This document shows, piece by piece, positions 1-12,145 of a DNA stretch of 64,000 nt. Positions within the stretch are counted from its first letter, which is position 1; every line of letters begins with the position of its first letter. The notes below the pieces were generated by a model that saw nothing but the letters and a program-made list of their open reading frames with translations, ran no database searches and was not told the DNA's origin. The DNA lies in NCBI RefSeq assembly GCF_000203815.1, contig NW_004457708.1, positions 186,001-250,000 on the forward strand, read 5' to 3'. The position numbers and the translations under genes are program-made. The stretch comes from Cavenderia fasciculata (lineage: Eukaryota; Evosea; Eumycetozoa; Acytosteliales; Cavenderiaceae).

Positions 1-587
1 AACTATCTTTACCAATTACAATATTTACACCATTTGATGTCATTGCACATGTTGTTTATATTTTTATGATTCGCTATCCAGAAGAAACAAAATTTACCAT
101 TATTCAATTGTCAATGCAATCTATTCAATTCTTTTTTCATTTTTTTTCTCTTTATTATTATACAACAAATATTATACCATCCATTCGAAATGATTTTCAA
201 AATTATCCAATTTGTTTTGAAAAAGAGAATAATCAATATCATACTTTTTGTAAAGGAGAAATAAAAGGAAATTTAATAAACTTTCAAAATGTAAATATAA
301 AAAAGAGAAATATCAAAAAAAAATTAATTGATTATAATTTTCTTATTAATTATTTCTTCTTTTTTTTTATTTAGTTTGAATTAGTAAAATGGGATTTTTC
401 AAAAATGATTATTTATCAATTGATTTTATCAAGTTATTTATTCATATCAATCATTAAATCTATAATATCATTAATATTAAAAGTATATTTTCCATTTGTT
501 TGGTTTAAATTACATACGATTAATTTACCCGAAAAACCAAAGGAGGAAAATTTAGAATTAAATTTAGAATTAAAATCAATACCCTAA
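1..587 (+). CDS. 3' end of an unidentified multi-span membrane protein (partial)
   Basis: The frame is already open at base 3 and runs on to a donor at 291, so the start lies outside the window. A phase-0 intron (291-374, GTAAAT...TTTAG) joins it to a second exon ending in TAA at 587. The visible part is about 166 residues. It has three or four hydrophobic stretches, one at the left edge, one around IQFFFHFFSLYYY, and a long one in exon 2 (IIYQLILSSYLFISIIKSII). A charged Glu/Lys-rich tail (PEKPKEENLELNLEL) follows. This looks like an integral membrane protein with a cytosolic C-terminus. I do not recognise the family, and no catalytic motif is visible in this fragment. It converges tail-to-tail with the TPR gene, leaving only 23 bp between stop codons, so the two 3' UTRs probably overlap. 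Confidence 0.7.
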
Positions 588-610
588 ATGGAAATAAAAT
601 TTTATTTTTT

Positions 611-3600
611 TTAACTATTATTACTATTATTATTATTATTAGTTTCATCTGTTGATGATGATGATGATGATTCATCTATTGGTTGATCAGGGGATTTTCT
701 TTTTGGTGTAAGAGCTTGAGCAACTTTTTTGAAAAAGGCAGTTGGCACTGTAGGAGTTGTAATTGATTTTCTATTTAATTTTCTTTTACCTGTCGAGGAT
801 GGTGTATCAGTGGTTGGTTGAGTTGGGGTAGTTGGCATTGGAATGGGAGTTGTTGGAATTGGTTCATCAATGGCTGCAGTAGATGTTTCAGATTCCATTG
901 GAGTTTCTTCCAATGATTGTTCAGCCACAATTGTATTGGTATCCATAGATGCATCACCTTCAATCAATTCGCCTTCATCTTCTTCTAAAATTTCATCTTC
1001 CTCTTGTTGGTCTTCTTGATCTTGATCTTCTTCAACATCGTCTTCGACAACTTCCTCTTCCTCTTCAGCATCTGAAAATGCTACCAAAGTATCTTCATTA
1101 ATCTTTTGTTTCTTTATACTATGTGAAGTTGAAATTGATGATGATTCTTCGGTTTCAATATCACCATTATCAACTGATGGTAATAAATCATCAGTTGTAG
1201 ATGTAGTTTCAATTAGGACATCATTTTGTGGTGGAGATGTAACAATTTGTTGTGATGGTTCAGAAGTTGTAGTTGTAGTAGTCGTAGATGTTGGGGAGAA
1301 TACAGAACTTGTAGTAGTTGTTGGTGGTGCACTACCAAATACACTTGAACCACCAAATATTGATGTAGGAGCAGTTGGAATGGTTGGAGTAGTTGAAGTT
1401 GGAGGTGTTATTGATTCAACAACTGGATTTACAATTGAACTAACAATACCAGAAAATATTGAATTTTGTGAAGAAGGAGTAGGAGGTAATGTTGAAGTTG
1501 TAGTAGTTGGTGCAACAGGTGTAACAGGAGTAACTGGAGTAACTGGTGTGACAGGAGCTGTTGACTTTGTTGGTGTTGAAACACTACTAGCTTGTTTTGC
1601 AGAATCAAATAAAGAATTAATTATATTACCAGCAGGAGCAGCAGGTTTTCTAATAATTCTCTTCTTTGGAATGTCAGTTGGTTGACTAAATGGTGATTGA
1701 GGTGGTGTTGGTATACTAGTAGTTACTACCGGTACTGGTGCAGCTGGAGTAGTAACCAAAGGAGTAACAATTGGTGTAACAGTTGGTGTAACTATTGTTG
1801 GAGTAACAACAGGAGTTGGGGTTGTCGTTGTAGTTGTAGTTGTTCCACTAACACCACTACTACTACTATTACTAATATTATTATTATTATTATTAATTAA
1901 ATTTGCTTGTTTTTGTTTTATAGATTCAAAAAGTTTTAATTTTGATTTTAACATTTGATTTTCATCATTTGTTTCTTTTTGTAACTTTTCCTTTTCTTCT
2001 TGGGTTTTTTTGATTGTTTCAATTTCCAATTTTTGATCCTTTGCTTGTTTGGCAGCCTTGCCAAGTAATCTTTTCATATTGGCAATGGTAGATTCAGATT
2101 CCAAAGTTTTTGGAGCTGTTGCTTCAATTTGTTGTTTCAATTGAACGGCTTGAGCTTCTAGTTCTGATTTTTCCTTTTTCAATTCTCCAAATTGTTCTTG
2201 AATCTTTTTAGCTTCATCCTTCCAATGTTTGGCATGTTTCTTTACATCTTCCAATTGCTTTTTAACTTCTTCTTCTTCCTTTTTAGCGAGTTCATATTGT
2301 TCGAGTAGTTTTTGATGTACTTCTGGATCGATTGATTGATACTTGTCAAGAAGTTTTTGTACCTTGTTTTGCCATATACCAATTTCCGTTTTGAGGGCTT
2401 CAATATCAGTACGAAGTACTTCATTTTCAGAAGCAAGTCTACGATTTTGTTGTTGCAATGGTGATACCATATCTTCACTTTCCTTTAATCTTGCATTTAA
2501 CAATTCAATAGTACGACCCAATCTATTGGTTTCATCCTTTAACATAATATTACTTTCTCTAAAGAGATTCATTTGATCCAATTGTTTAACAATTTCTTCA
2601 TGTTTTTTGGAATTGAACGTAATACTCTTGAGATGATCTTGAAGTTCTTGAGTCTTGAATGTTAAAGTATCGATGGTCTTTTGATTTTGAAGTAAGGTTT
2701 GTTTAAGACGACTATTTTCTTGAATCAATGATTCACTACGAACTTCTAGAATCTTTTGTTCACGTGATTGAACTTGTACCAATTCTCGAAGTTCAACAAT
2801 GACACGTTCATTTTCGGCTCTTGTCTGACTATTGATATCAGATTGTGAAAGTAAAAGACGAGAATCTACTTCACTGACACTAGACATCATCTTGTCGATA
2901 CGATTCGATTGACTAGTGATGGAATCGATTTGACTTGTCAATAGATTGTTTTGATGTTTCAAATCCTTGATACGTTCTTCCATTTCGTTGATTTGACTCT
3001 TGAACAATGATTCTTGTTCATTCCAAGATTGTTGTGAAACTTCTAATCCCTTTTGAGCAGATTCTACACGATTGCTAAGTGACATGATAGTATGTTTGGA
3101 TTCAGATAATTCACTACGAAGAGTAGGGAGAATCTTGATGTCTTCGGCATGAAGTAAAAGTTCACGTTCATAGTTTTCAGTTGCCTTTTTACAGAGATCG
3201 TGTTGCATTGATGCTTCATTGATTGCCATTTGTTGTGCCTTGGTCAATTCTTCAATCTTTGCATTGAGACGTTGTTTTTCCTTTACCAAAACATCACGTT
3301 CATTGATAACAATATCAACATCTTGTTTGTAAGACGATGAGAAATGTTCCATCTTTTCCATTTTTTGTGATTGTTCTTTGAGGTTTTGTTGATATTTGTT
3401 TTCATTTTCCTGTGCTTCATGTAACTTTTCTTCCAATTCAACACGAATTCTTGTAAATTCTTCTTTTGTTTTGGAGAGATCAGCTTCGGCAGAAATGGCA
3501 ATTGATTTGTAATGTACGACATTATCCTTTTCTTGTGTCAACGATTCTTTGAGTGATTCAATTTCTGATCTTGCCAATGTTAGATCAAGATTATCAGAGA

Positions 3601-6600
3601 CTGCTGCATTGGTAGAAGAGGTTGTAGCTGAAGAAGCAGATGTATTGGTTGGTGAATTGGTTTGATGATGATGTTGTTCAGAACGGAGTTGATTATTTCT
3701 TTCCATTGCAGATTGGAATCTAGCTTCGGCAGAAGAAATTTGTTGTTCTAGAGCAGTACATTTTTGGGCAAGAGTTTGCTCGGTAATCTTGTGTTTGAGA
3801 CATTTTTCCTTCCATTCTGTCACTTCCTTTTCCTTTTTCTCGAATCTTTCTCTAGATTCTGTCAATTGATGTTGCATTTGCAATTGACTATCACGATTTG
3901 CTTGTCTTTCAGCATCCAATTCCTTTTTAATTTGAATACGATTCGTTTCCTGTGCATTCAACTCGCTCTCGAGTTTGTGACGTAATTCGAGTTCAGCATT
4001 CTCCTTGGTAGTGACCATTGCATTGACGTTGGCCAAAATATTTTCAATTGAACGTTTCTCGCCAACCAATGATTGGTTTTGTTCGATCAATCGCAGCTCG
4101 CTGGCCTTTAATATTTCAATCTCTGACTTGGTTGTAGTGAATTTTAATTCGGCTTGACGATTGGATTCCTCCAAACGGTTCATTTGTTGTCTTTGATCTT
4201 CCATTGTAGCTTGATGACGTACAATCGATGTCATGTATTCTTGATTCTTGGCTCTATACGATTCGAGCTCCTTCTTTTGTTGTTCGACACTATCATTTAA
4301 TAATTTAATTCTCTCGCCCAATAATTCGATTTGACTCTCTGCTTGTTTAGTCTTGATATTTAAATCTGTATTGGCATCCTTTAATGCATCAATCTTTCCA
4401 AGTAATGATTTTTCATTACTATTTCTTTCTCTAATAAATTCTTCATATTCTTTTTTTAATTCTTGATAATTTAATTTGATTTTTTCAAATTCAAGTATAG
4501 TAGTTTGATCAACTATAGATGAAGATAAAGTAGAAGAAGAAGAATTTGTTTTTAACATTGATGTTGACTAAAAAATTAAAAAAAGAAAAATTAATAAAAA
4601 GTAATATATAAATATATATATATATTTTTTTTATACAACATACCAAAGGAATATCATTATTATTATTATTATTATTATTAATATGACTATTATTATTTAA
4701 ACTATTATCATTATGATGATTTTTAAAATAATCTCTTTGATGAGAAACAGATTCAATAATTTTAATTTGTCTGTCACGTTGAGATCTAAGATGATCAATT
4801 TCTTGAGTTGCCATTTCCAAAGCTCTATCCTTTTCTTGATGCAAAGCCATTTGATTACTAAGATTTCTAATATTTCTTAATAATTCTTGATTTCTAACTT
4901 GTAATTCTTCAATATTACTATATGTAACCAAAGAATCTGGTATAATTTGATCATCTTGCTGAGATGAAGAAATAGATGAAGAAGAAAGAGATGAACCTGC
5001 TAATCCTCCCTTTGCTCCTCCCTTTCCATTGTCCAAGGCCTCTTTTAATAATCTACGAACTTGTTTTTGTAAATCTGAAACTTCAAGACGTTGATTATTA
5101 TTTTCAGTAGAGAGGGTAGTGATTTTGAGGAGCAAGGTATCCTTCTCAGCTTGTAATTCTTGATAATTGTTTAAAAGTTTCTCTTGACTCTTGAGAAGTC
5201 TGTGATATTCTTGATTCTTTTCCTTGATGATGGGAGCCTTCTTTTCAACTTCACGGAGAACATGTTCGAGATTATCTTGGAGGAATCTCTTTTCACGTCT
5301 CTCTTGAAGTGTAATCTTGGTAAGATCATCATAACGTTGAACCATTTCTAGTAATTCACGACGTAACTCGTCCTTGTTACCAAGGTTACTAATTTCACCT
5401 ATACGACGTTTAACAGATTCCTGGAGTAAAGGAATATCCATACTAGATAGATCGATTGGTTGATTTGAACGTGTTGCCAATTGTTGTTTCATATCGTTGG
5501 CTTCACGACATACACGTTGATAATCTTCTTGAAGTGCATCATAAGCTTCTTCCATCTTTTTATAGGCTTCTTGATGGTTGGTACGAAGGTCCTTGTCGAC
5601 TTGACGCAATTGATCGACATGTTGTTGAAGGGCAGTGATCTTTTTGCTGGCTTCTTCTTGACCACTCTTGTAGAGTTGGACCAATCTCTTTTGAATTTCA
5701 ATCTCGTGATCAAATTGACCGGCCACTTGTACATTCTCGTCACGCAACTTTTTAATCTCTCCAAGATGTTTCTCTACGGCTTGCTCCAAATCCGATACAC
5801 GTTTCTTGGACATGTCCAACAAGTTTTCAAGACGTGACTTGTCATCGGTCAAGTGATCGGATCGACTATTGGCTTCGGTCAACATTGACTTTACCTCTCT
5901 GAGCTCGTCATAATAGGCCTGAGTATGCTTTTGACATGATTGATCCATATATTCATTTTGCTTTTTCAACTCTCCAATCTCTTGTTTGAGACGAGATGTA
6001 AGATATTCACCCGAGTTCTTATCACTCTCGAGGTTCAATATCTTTGCATTCATCTCTGCCTTTGATTTGATCAATTCATTGACTCGTTCTGTCAATTTTG
6101 AAATCACCTGCTCCTCTTCCTTTAGCTCTTTATCCTTTCTTTCAATAATACCATGCAACAATGTCTTTTCTTGATGAAGATCATCAAATAATTTACCCAA
6201 TGTATTTGATTTACTCTCTTTTTCTATTGATATTTGTTTATATTTTGTTGATTCTTCTATTAATTCTGTATTTCTATTATCTAAAAAGAAGTAAAAATAA
6301 ATAAGTAAAAAGAAAAAAAAAGATAAATAGAAAAAGATTTACTTACTAACAGTTACAAGTTCATTCTTTAATTTTAAATTAAGTTGTGATTGATTATCTA
6401 AATCTTTTTTACATGTTATATAATTTGTTTCTAATTGTTGAAATAATTGTTCTATAAAAAAGTAAAGAAGTAAAAGAAAAAGAAACATTAATATTCATTC
6501 ATATTTATATATATATGTTTGTGTTTGTTTGTGAGTTTAAATTTACCAGCATTTGTACGATCAGTTGAAGATTTAGCATTAATAGTTTCAAGTGATTGAG

Positions 6601-6742
6601 TCAATTGTTTAATCTTTAGTTCTGCACGTTGAATGATTTGAAGAGGTTGTTGACGAGATATTAAATCATCGTATTCTTGTCTTGTCAGAAATGAACAATT
6701 CCATGACGATAAAGATATTTGATTTACTCCTACCTCTGTCAT
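611..6742 (-). CDS. tpr: TPR/MLP nuclear-basket coiled-coil protein
   Basis: Four exons on the minus strand: 6742-6547, 6451-6347, 6280-4644, 4567-611. They give about 1964 residues, in the usual 1,700-2,400 range for TPR/MLP proteins. Roughly the first 1,400 residues are near-continuous heptad coiled coil. The diagnostic stretch is EVEKKAPIIKEKNQEYHRLL, matching the 'EEKAPxIxxQxxEYxRL' segment of metazoan TPR and yeast Mlp1. About 100 residues later comes IEELQVRNQELLRNIRNLS, corresponding to the conserved 'ELQxxNQxLL' region. The C-terminal third is Thr/Pro/Ser-rich with FG-like GSSVFG patches, then an acidic block and a basic KKQK/KRK tail that may carry nuclear localisation. TPR proteins form the nucleoplasmic basket filaments of the nuclear pore and act in mRNA export, chromatin organisation and spindle-checkpoint anchoring. 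The family assignment is firm; the splice sites are inferred from consensus and frame. Confidence 0.9.
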
Positions 6743-6943
6743 GTTTAAATTGTTCTATCTCTTTCTCTTCTCTTCTCTCTCTTGTTTGAAAAATGAATAA
6801 AACTAAAAGAAAAGTGTTGAAGATCGACAAGTTGTTTTTGTTTTTTTGGAGGCAACACTCTCTTTTGAAAAGTAAAAAAAAAATATAATTATATTATTTT
6901 TCATCTTCTTCTTTGTTCATTTTATTTTATTTGTTTACTTTTT

Positions 6944-8308
6944 TTAATTGTAGGAATATTTAGTTAAAACAAATTGATCAACAATAGAATCATTACTATC
7001 AAGATAGAATTGATAGATTAGATGAGAATCGTTAAATGAAAGGATACCGAAACCAGTCTCTTCAAGACGAGGACCTGCACTCCAGACGGGTGCTGGGTCT
7101 TGCCATCCGTTGATCAATCCTTCACGGTTGCCAGCTGTACCGATGACCAGGTGGACAGGAGCTAATGGTTGTTCGTAGGTACCCATGACACGGTTTTCAT
7201 AGACTGGAAGAGTACGTTCGTAAGAGTGAGAGTGACCCATGACAACTAGATGGACGTTGTACTTGTAAAGTAATGGTTCGATATACTTTAATACATCCTT
7301 GTGTTTCTTGTCAGAGGCATCACAGTATCCGTCGGAACTACTACAGTACATGGGACGATGAGCATAGACAATGAGCCAACCAAACTCATTGGATGCTCTA
7401 AAACTAGACAACTCCTTTTCAATCCAAGCATATTGCTTAGAGATGGTTGAATAGTCATCTTCGGTTGAAAAGGCTACAAAGTGGACACCATTATAATCAA
7501 ACGAATACCAAGTTTCATCAGACTTTTCAGTTGGCATGATAAATGTCTTTTGGTAAATCTTTTCATCTTGGAATGTATCATGATTACCAATACATACTTG
7601 GTATGCCAACGTTGAACTAAGTTGATTAATTTGTTCTAAAAATGATGTCCAAATTGTATAATTTCCTGATCTACAAAATAGAAAACAAAAAAAAAAAAGA
7701 AAAGAAAAAGAGTAAGTATTTATTTAATTTATATATTCTTTTTTTTTTTTTTTCTATTTCTTACGGAGAATCATTTGCATAAGCAATATCACCAACATGA
7801 AGAAGGAAAGAGAAATCTGTACGTTTGGCAAGATTGGCAATAGTGACAGAATCACCACCTGTGCTTCCCATATCTCCATAGGCAGCGATGGTGAATGGAG
7901 TGACAGTGGTAGTAGCACTTGGATAGACACCAGTGGTAAAATTATAGAGGCTGCTCCAGACTAGATCTTTAGAGTCTCCACAGGAATAGTAATAGGTCGA
8001 GTGACTAGACAAACCCTTGACAATAGCAGTGTTGATATATCCGTGCCAGTGTTTTTCATCAGAGAGAGACGAGCAAGAGGCAGACGATTGAGCCAAACCA
8101 GCAATACCAGCAGATGGTTCAAATGGACGTTCACTAAGTACTACAGTTGGTTCTTCTCCTTGGTCCATTGTAAACCAACTAATAGCCATTTCTCCATCAA
8201 ACCCAGTAAATGATAATCTAACAGTTAATGGTACAACATCAGAGGATGATGAATAAATTTTTGGTAAAAAATAGAAATAATAAATAATAAATAGATTTGT
8301 TTAAACAT
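6944..8308 (-). CDS. Purple acid phosphatase (metallophosphoesterase), apparent frameshift after the signal peptide
   Basis: Exons 8308-7765 and 7670-6944; the splice completes Ser in NDS-P-SGNY. All metal-binding blocks of the purple acid phosphatase family are present: GDMG, GDIAYAND, GNHD, AHRPMYCS and GHSHSYERT, after an N-terminal fibronectin-like domain (TVRLSFTGFDGEMAISWFT). These enzymes use a dinuclear Fe-metal centre to hydrolyse phosphate monoesters and are secreted or lysosomal. The conserved frame has no upstream ATG before the internal Met at 8189, which lies inside the domain. One frame away, an ATG at 8308 opens a good signal peptide (MFKQIYLLFIISIF). The two frames would join if the A6 run at 8266-8271 (T6 in sense) had one more base. 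So this is either a real frameshift mutation or a homopolymer error in the assembly. With the join, the protein is about 420 residues. Confidence 0.85.
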
Positions 8309-9092
8309 TTTTTGAAAAAAAAAAATTATATATATATATATAAATATAGAAATAGAAATTAAAAGATGGTAGAGTGATTTGGAAATAAATAAAAAGAAAG
8401 AGATAAGGATAAAGATAAAAAGAAAGAAAGGGTATAGGGGTAAGGGTAAGAGTTATTCTCCAAAGGTAGGTCGGTTTGATTTAATAATAAATATTAATTT
8501 TTTAAAAAAGGAAGGTCCTGCCCCCTGCAAATTTAGTTGTTGCTGTTGTTGTTGGTTGGTATCTATCTATCTATCTTGGGGTTCTACATTTTTTTTGAAA
8601 TCTCTCGATCAGGGTGTTCTGATTTGTCATAATCGTCGTGAGACGGATGCCGTCACCCCCTCTATGATCAACTCAAGATTCTTCACATGGAAGCGGCACT
8701 AGTTTACGAGTCTTTTGGTTTCAAAAAAGCAAGAACAAAAAGAAAAGTGGCGAACTACTTTTCGGCGACCAACCCTTGTGTTACGATCTTTGCAGCCTTT
8801 TTTCAGAGAGCTAGTTCTGACACCGACAAACCGACACCTCTTCTACGGGTTTGCAGATTTTTCTAAATTAATATTAATATAGTTTTTTTTTGGTGATCTG
8901 TTAGGGCTCACCTCAAGGTGCACAAGTCCTAGCTCCTGCCGATCAAGAGTCGTTTTTACAAAAAAAAAAAAAAAAAAGTGATTTTTTCGTCCTTCCACAC
9001 GGCTAAAAGTAATTTTTGAGGTTCCCAAAAAAAGAGCAATAATAATTATAATTATTATAATATCTCTCTCTCTCTCTTAATTTTAATTATTA
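8309..9092. other. Intergenic region with a comparatively GC-rich, unexplained block
   Basis: This separates the AP-5 mu stop from the phosphatase start. Bases 8309-8480 are AT-rich promoter-like DNA with a TATATATATA run. From about 8510 to 9010 the base composition is clearly richer in G and C than other spacers here. This part holds a short perfect hairpin (GACGG-ATG-CCGTC near 8640-8657) and a TCTA microsatellite near 8560. Open frames across it (for example 8379-8702 plus, 8843-9028 minus) have no family signature and look accidental. I looked for tRNA, snRNA (U1-U6), SRP and RNase P signatures and recognised none. Confidence 0.4.
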
Positions 9093-10969
9093 TTACTTTT
9101 CATTATTATCAATTTGATTTTCAGGATGATAAGAATGTTTAGCAGAACCTAAAGAATTCCAAATAACATAATCTGAACTAATAATCTCTCTATCTACGTT
9201 GACCTTTGATTTTGAAGTTGGATAAACAGTTACTCTTTTTGGATCAATACCAAATCCACTTAATGTACAATGTTGAAGTTTAAAGAATAACTATTAGAAA
9301 TAAATAAATAAATTAATACTTTTCTATTTTGTTTCTCTATTTCTATTTTCTTACTCTAACAAAAGTATTTGTTCCTTGACAAAAAGGATCACGATCATCT
9401 TCATCAATAGATTCAGTCATTGAAGCAAAAGATTGACTTGGAAAACCAGTCATTGTGTTGTTACCACTTGAACCAGTGACAGAGAGGGTAGGGGCAATTG
9501 GTTGTTGACCAGGTTGCATTTGAACAAAGGTGATTTCTGCTGGTAGAGCAACCTCTAGGTTTCTACCTGAAAACTTTTGACCAATATTCCAAACCAATGA
9601 TTTGAGGTTTGGTTCAATGTGAACGGTGCCATTTGTTGGTGATGCATGAATATTGAGAATATTACCTCTATTCTTGAATGGCATTTTCAATAGACAATAT
9701 TCAAAACTGTTGGTCATATCGGCAGCCAATTTCAGCTGAACCAAAACCTTTACAATATTTGGACCAATCTCTTTCATTTGATAGAATCCTCTTAGAGGAA
9801 ATACCTTACAATCCGACACACCATATCCCAACACTTTAAATATATCCAATGGTGGTGTAAATGTAATTTTGTTTGTTACCAATACATCTGATGTTGTTTG
9901 TACAGTTGGATCAATTGACATGTGTGTTATTGTTGGAAATGAAAAAGGTAGAGGATGAGGTAGAGGTAGAGGTTGATTTGGTTGTTGTAATATTGTTTGT
10001 TCATTATTATTATTATTATTATTATTATTTGAAGGAAAATTAAAATAAGCAGATACTTCTGGCATACCTTCCAAGTCGGCTCTACAATATACACTACCAA
10101 ATACCTTTATAACATCTGGTATATCTGGATTATCATATTGAATACCTTGAACATTTTCAACAATGATAAAGTCTACTTGTTGTTTACCCTTGTGTAGGAA
10201 TGGTTTCCATGCAGGTCTTTTTGAACTAAACACTTCGGTCGTTGGAAAACCAGTCTTTATCATCAATTTGACATTGTTAAAGTTTGAATCAACAGGTTGA
10301 CCAAAAGGTATTATATTACTCATATAAACTTGTAATTCTGGGTACGGTGGAGGTTTAATTAAAAATGCTGCCGTATAAAATGAAACATCTTCTAAAAATG
10401 TTATTGACGATGTTATTGATGGTCTAAAAAAAAAAAAAAAAAAAAGAAAAAAGTAATTAGAGGGATGTATATATATATATATATTATTTCTATTTCTCTT
10501 ACAATTCAATTAAAGAAGGTTTATGATTTGATGATAATAAATATTCTTCAATGACGGGAATAGTAAGAAAGTAATAATTTTTCTTTTTTAGATAGATGAT
10601 GGGCCACAATCTATCTTGAAACAATGATACTATATGTGTATTGGGTGTAGCTTGATATGATTTCAATGCTGATACTTGTTGTTGAATGATTGATGGTGAT
10701 GACTGTTGTGATTGAAAAGAATGATGATTAAATGATGATTGATGTTGTTGATGTTGAGAGATTGGATTAACTTCTTTTGATAACTTTTGAGGATACAATA
10801 TCTCTAATGAGAATTGACGTAACAATTCATTGTCATTTGGTATAGGTATATAGTTTGATCCTGCTATCAATCTAACCCTCACCTCTACCGTATTAATCCT
10901 CTTTGAAAATACTACATCTATCCCATTATTATGTTCTTTTAATATCCATATTCCTCTTAATGTACACAT
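9093..10969 (-). CDS. ap5m1: AP-5 complex subunit mu
   Basis: Exons 10969-10503, 10423-9355 and 9290-9093 encode 577 residues. The N-terminal longin-like part reads GIWILKEHNNGIDVVFSKR...VEVRVRL...YIPIPND and DRLWPIIYLKKKNYYF, which aligns with AP5M1/MUDENG (RAVW, VVFSRRYPTVE, YVPVPED, LWPVV). A mu-homology domain fills the rest: MIKTGFPTTEVFSS, GSVYCRADLEGMPEVSAYFN, the Asn linker, then ITFTPPLDIFKVLGYGV. The last exon ends LSGFGIDPKRVTVYP...VNVDREIISSDYVIWNSLGS, a typical AP-5 mu C-terminus that would be lost without the 9291-9354 intron. AP-5 is a late-endosomal adaptor that works with the SPG11/SPG15 proteins. It is present in dictyostelids but lost from many eukaryotes. The start shares a divergent promoter with the next gene. 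Confidence 0.92.
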
Positions 10970-11346
10970 AGCTAGCTAGTTTACAAATATAAAGTAAAAA
11001 AGATGTAAAAAATTTTGGGTCTTTTACTGTTTTTTTTAAAAAGTAGATTTTTATTATTTTTTTGTAAAAGTAACTATTTTTTAGGTATTATCTGGTCGAC
11101 GATATATTGTGGGTAGAATAGGTTTGTTTTGATGAAATCATCGAGACCACCCGAAAATCGAATGATTTCAATTATTTTAATATTTTATTCAAAAAAAAAT
11201 ATAAATTTTAATTTTTTTTTCTTTCTTTTGTGTCTCAAACGTCAGTTTGAAAGTTCAAGTTTTCTTCTTCTTTCTCCAGTTTTACTCATTTATCTTCTCT
11301 CTCTCTCACTATCTCTCTTTTAAGCGATAGCAGCAGCAGTTGAGGG
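10970..11346. promoter_or_regulatory. Divergent promoter region between the AP-5 mu and NFX1-like genes
   Basis: The two genes point away from each other, so this 377-bp spacer must carry both promoters. It has long T and A runs (for example 11212-11225) and a CT-rich stretch (TCTCTCTCTCACTATCTCTC near 11294-11318) just upstream of the NFX1-like ATG. Such tracts often lie near transcription starts in dictyostelids. No individual factor site can be named. Confidence 0.5.
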
Positions 11347-11951
11347 ATGGACACGACAACAACAACAACAACAACGACTAGTACGACGTCCACTACAAGT
11401 AATAGTAATAATAACAATAACAATAGTAATACTTCTCCAATAATTGTAAATACTTTAAATACAGGAGAAGGAGAAAAGAAAAAGTTGTATAACAATCATC
11501 AAAAGAAAGAAAGAAACATTAACAACAACAACAGACAAGTTAAAAGTAGCGAATCATATTACAAGACTGAAATGGATCCAACAACATTGGAAGTATTTGT
11601 TTATCAAAATTTAGATAATGGTAGTAGTTCACCGTCATCTACATCTACTACATCGACGACAACTACAGCAACATCTAATCATAGAAATACTAAAAAAGAA
11701 AGTGGTAGTCTTACCTGGCAACAAGAAGCAATGTTGAATACTTCATCGTCTTCATCAAATTCACCATCTTCAAGATTAAATCCAAACGCACCTTCATATC
11801 AACCAAAACAAAGTAATAATAGTAATAATAATAATAATAATAATAATAGTACTGGTAGTGCATCTGCATCTGCATCTGAAACATCAACAACCTCTACCTC
11901 TTCAACAACAAACGAATCATCAAGAGGTAGGGGAAGAGGAGGAAGAAAACC

Positions 11952-11986
<35 letters not shown>

Positions 11987-12063
11987 CTTTATCACCAACT
12001 TTATCATCATCTCAACCTGCAACAACTGAAAAGAAAGAAAAGAAACAATCATCACCCAAAGAA

Positions 12064-12145
<82 letters not shown>

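Noticed and set aside
8379-8702. 107-codon plus-strand frame in the GC-rich block
   Set aside because: Composition changes abruptly along the frame, crosses a TCTA microsatellite and resembles no protein; treated as non-coding.
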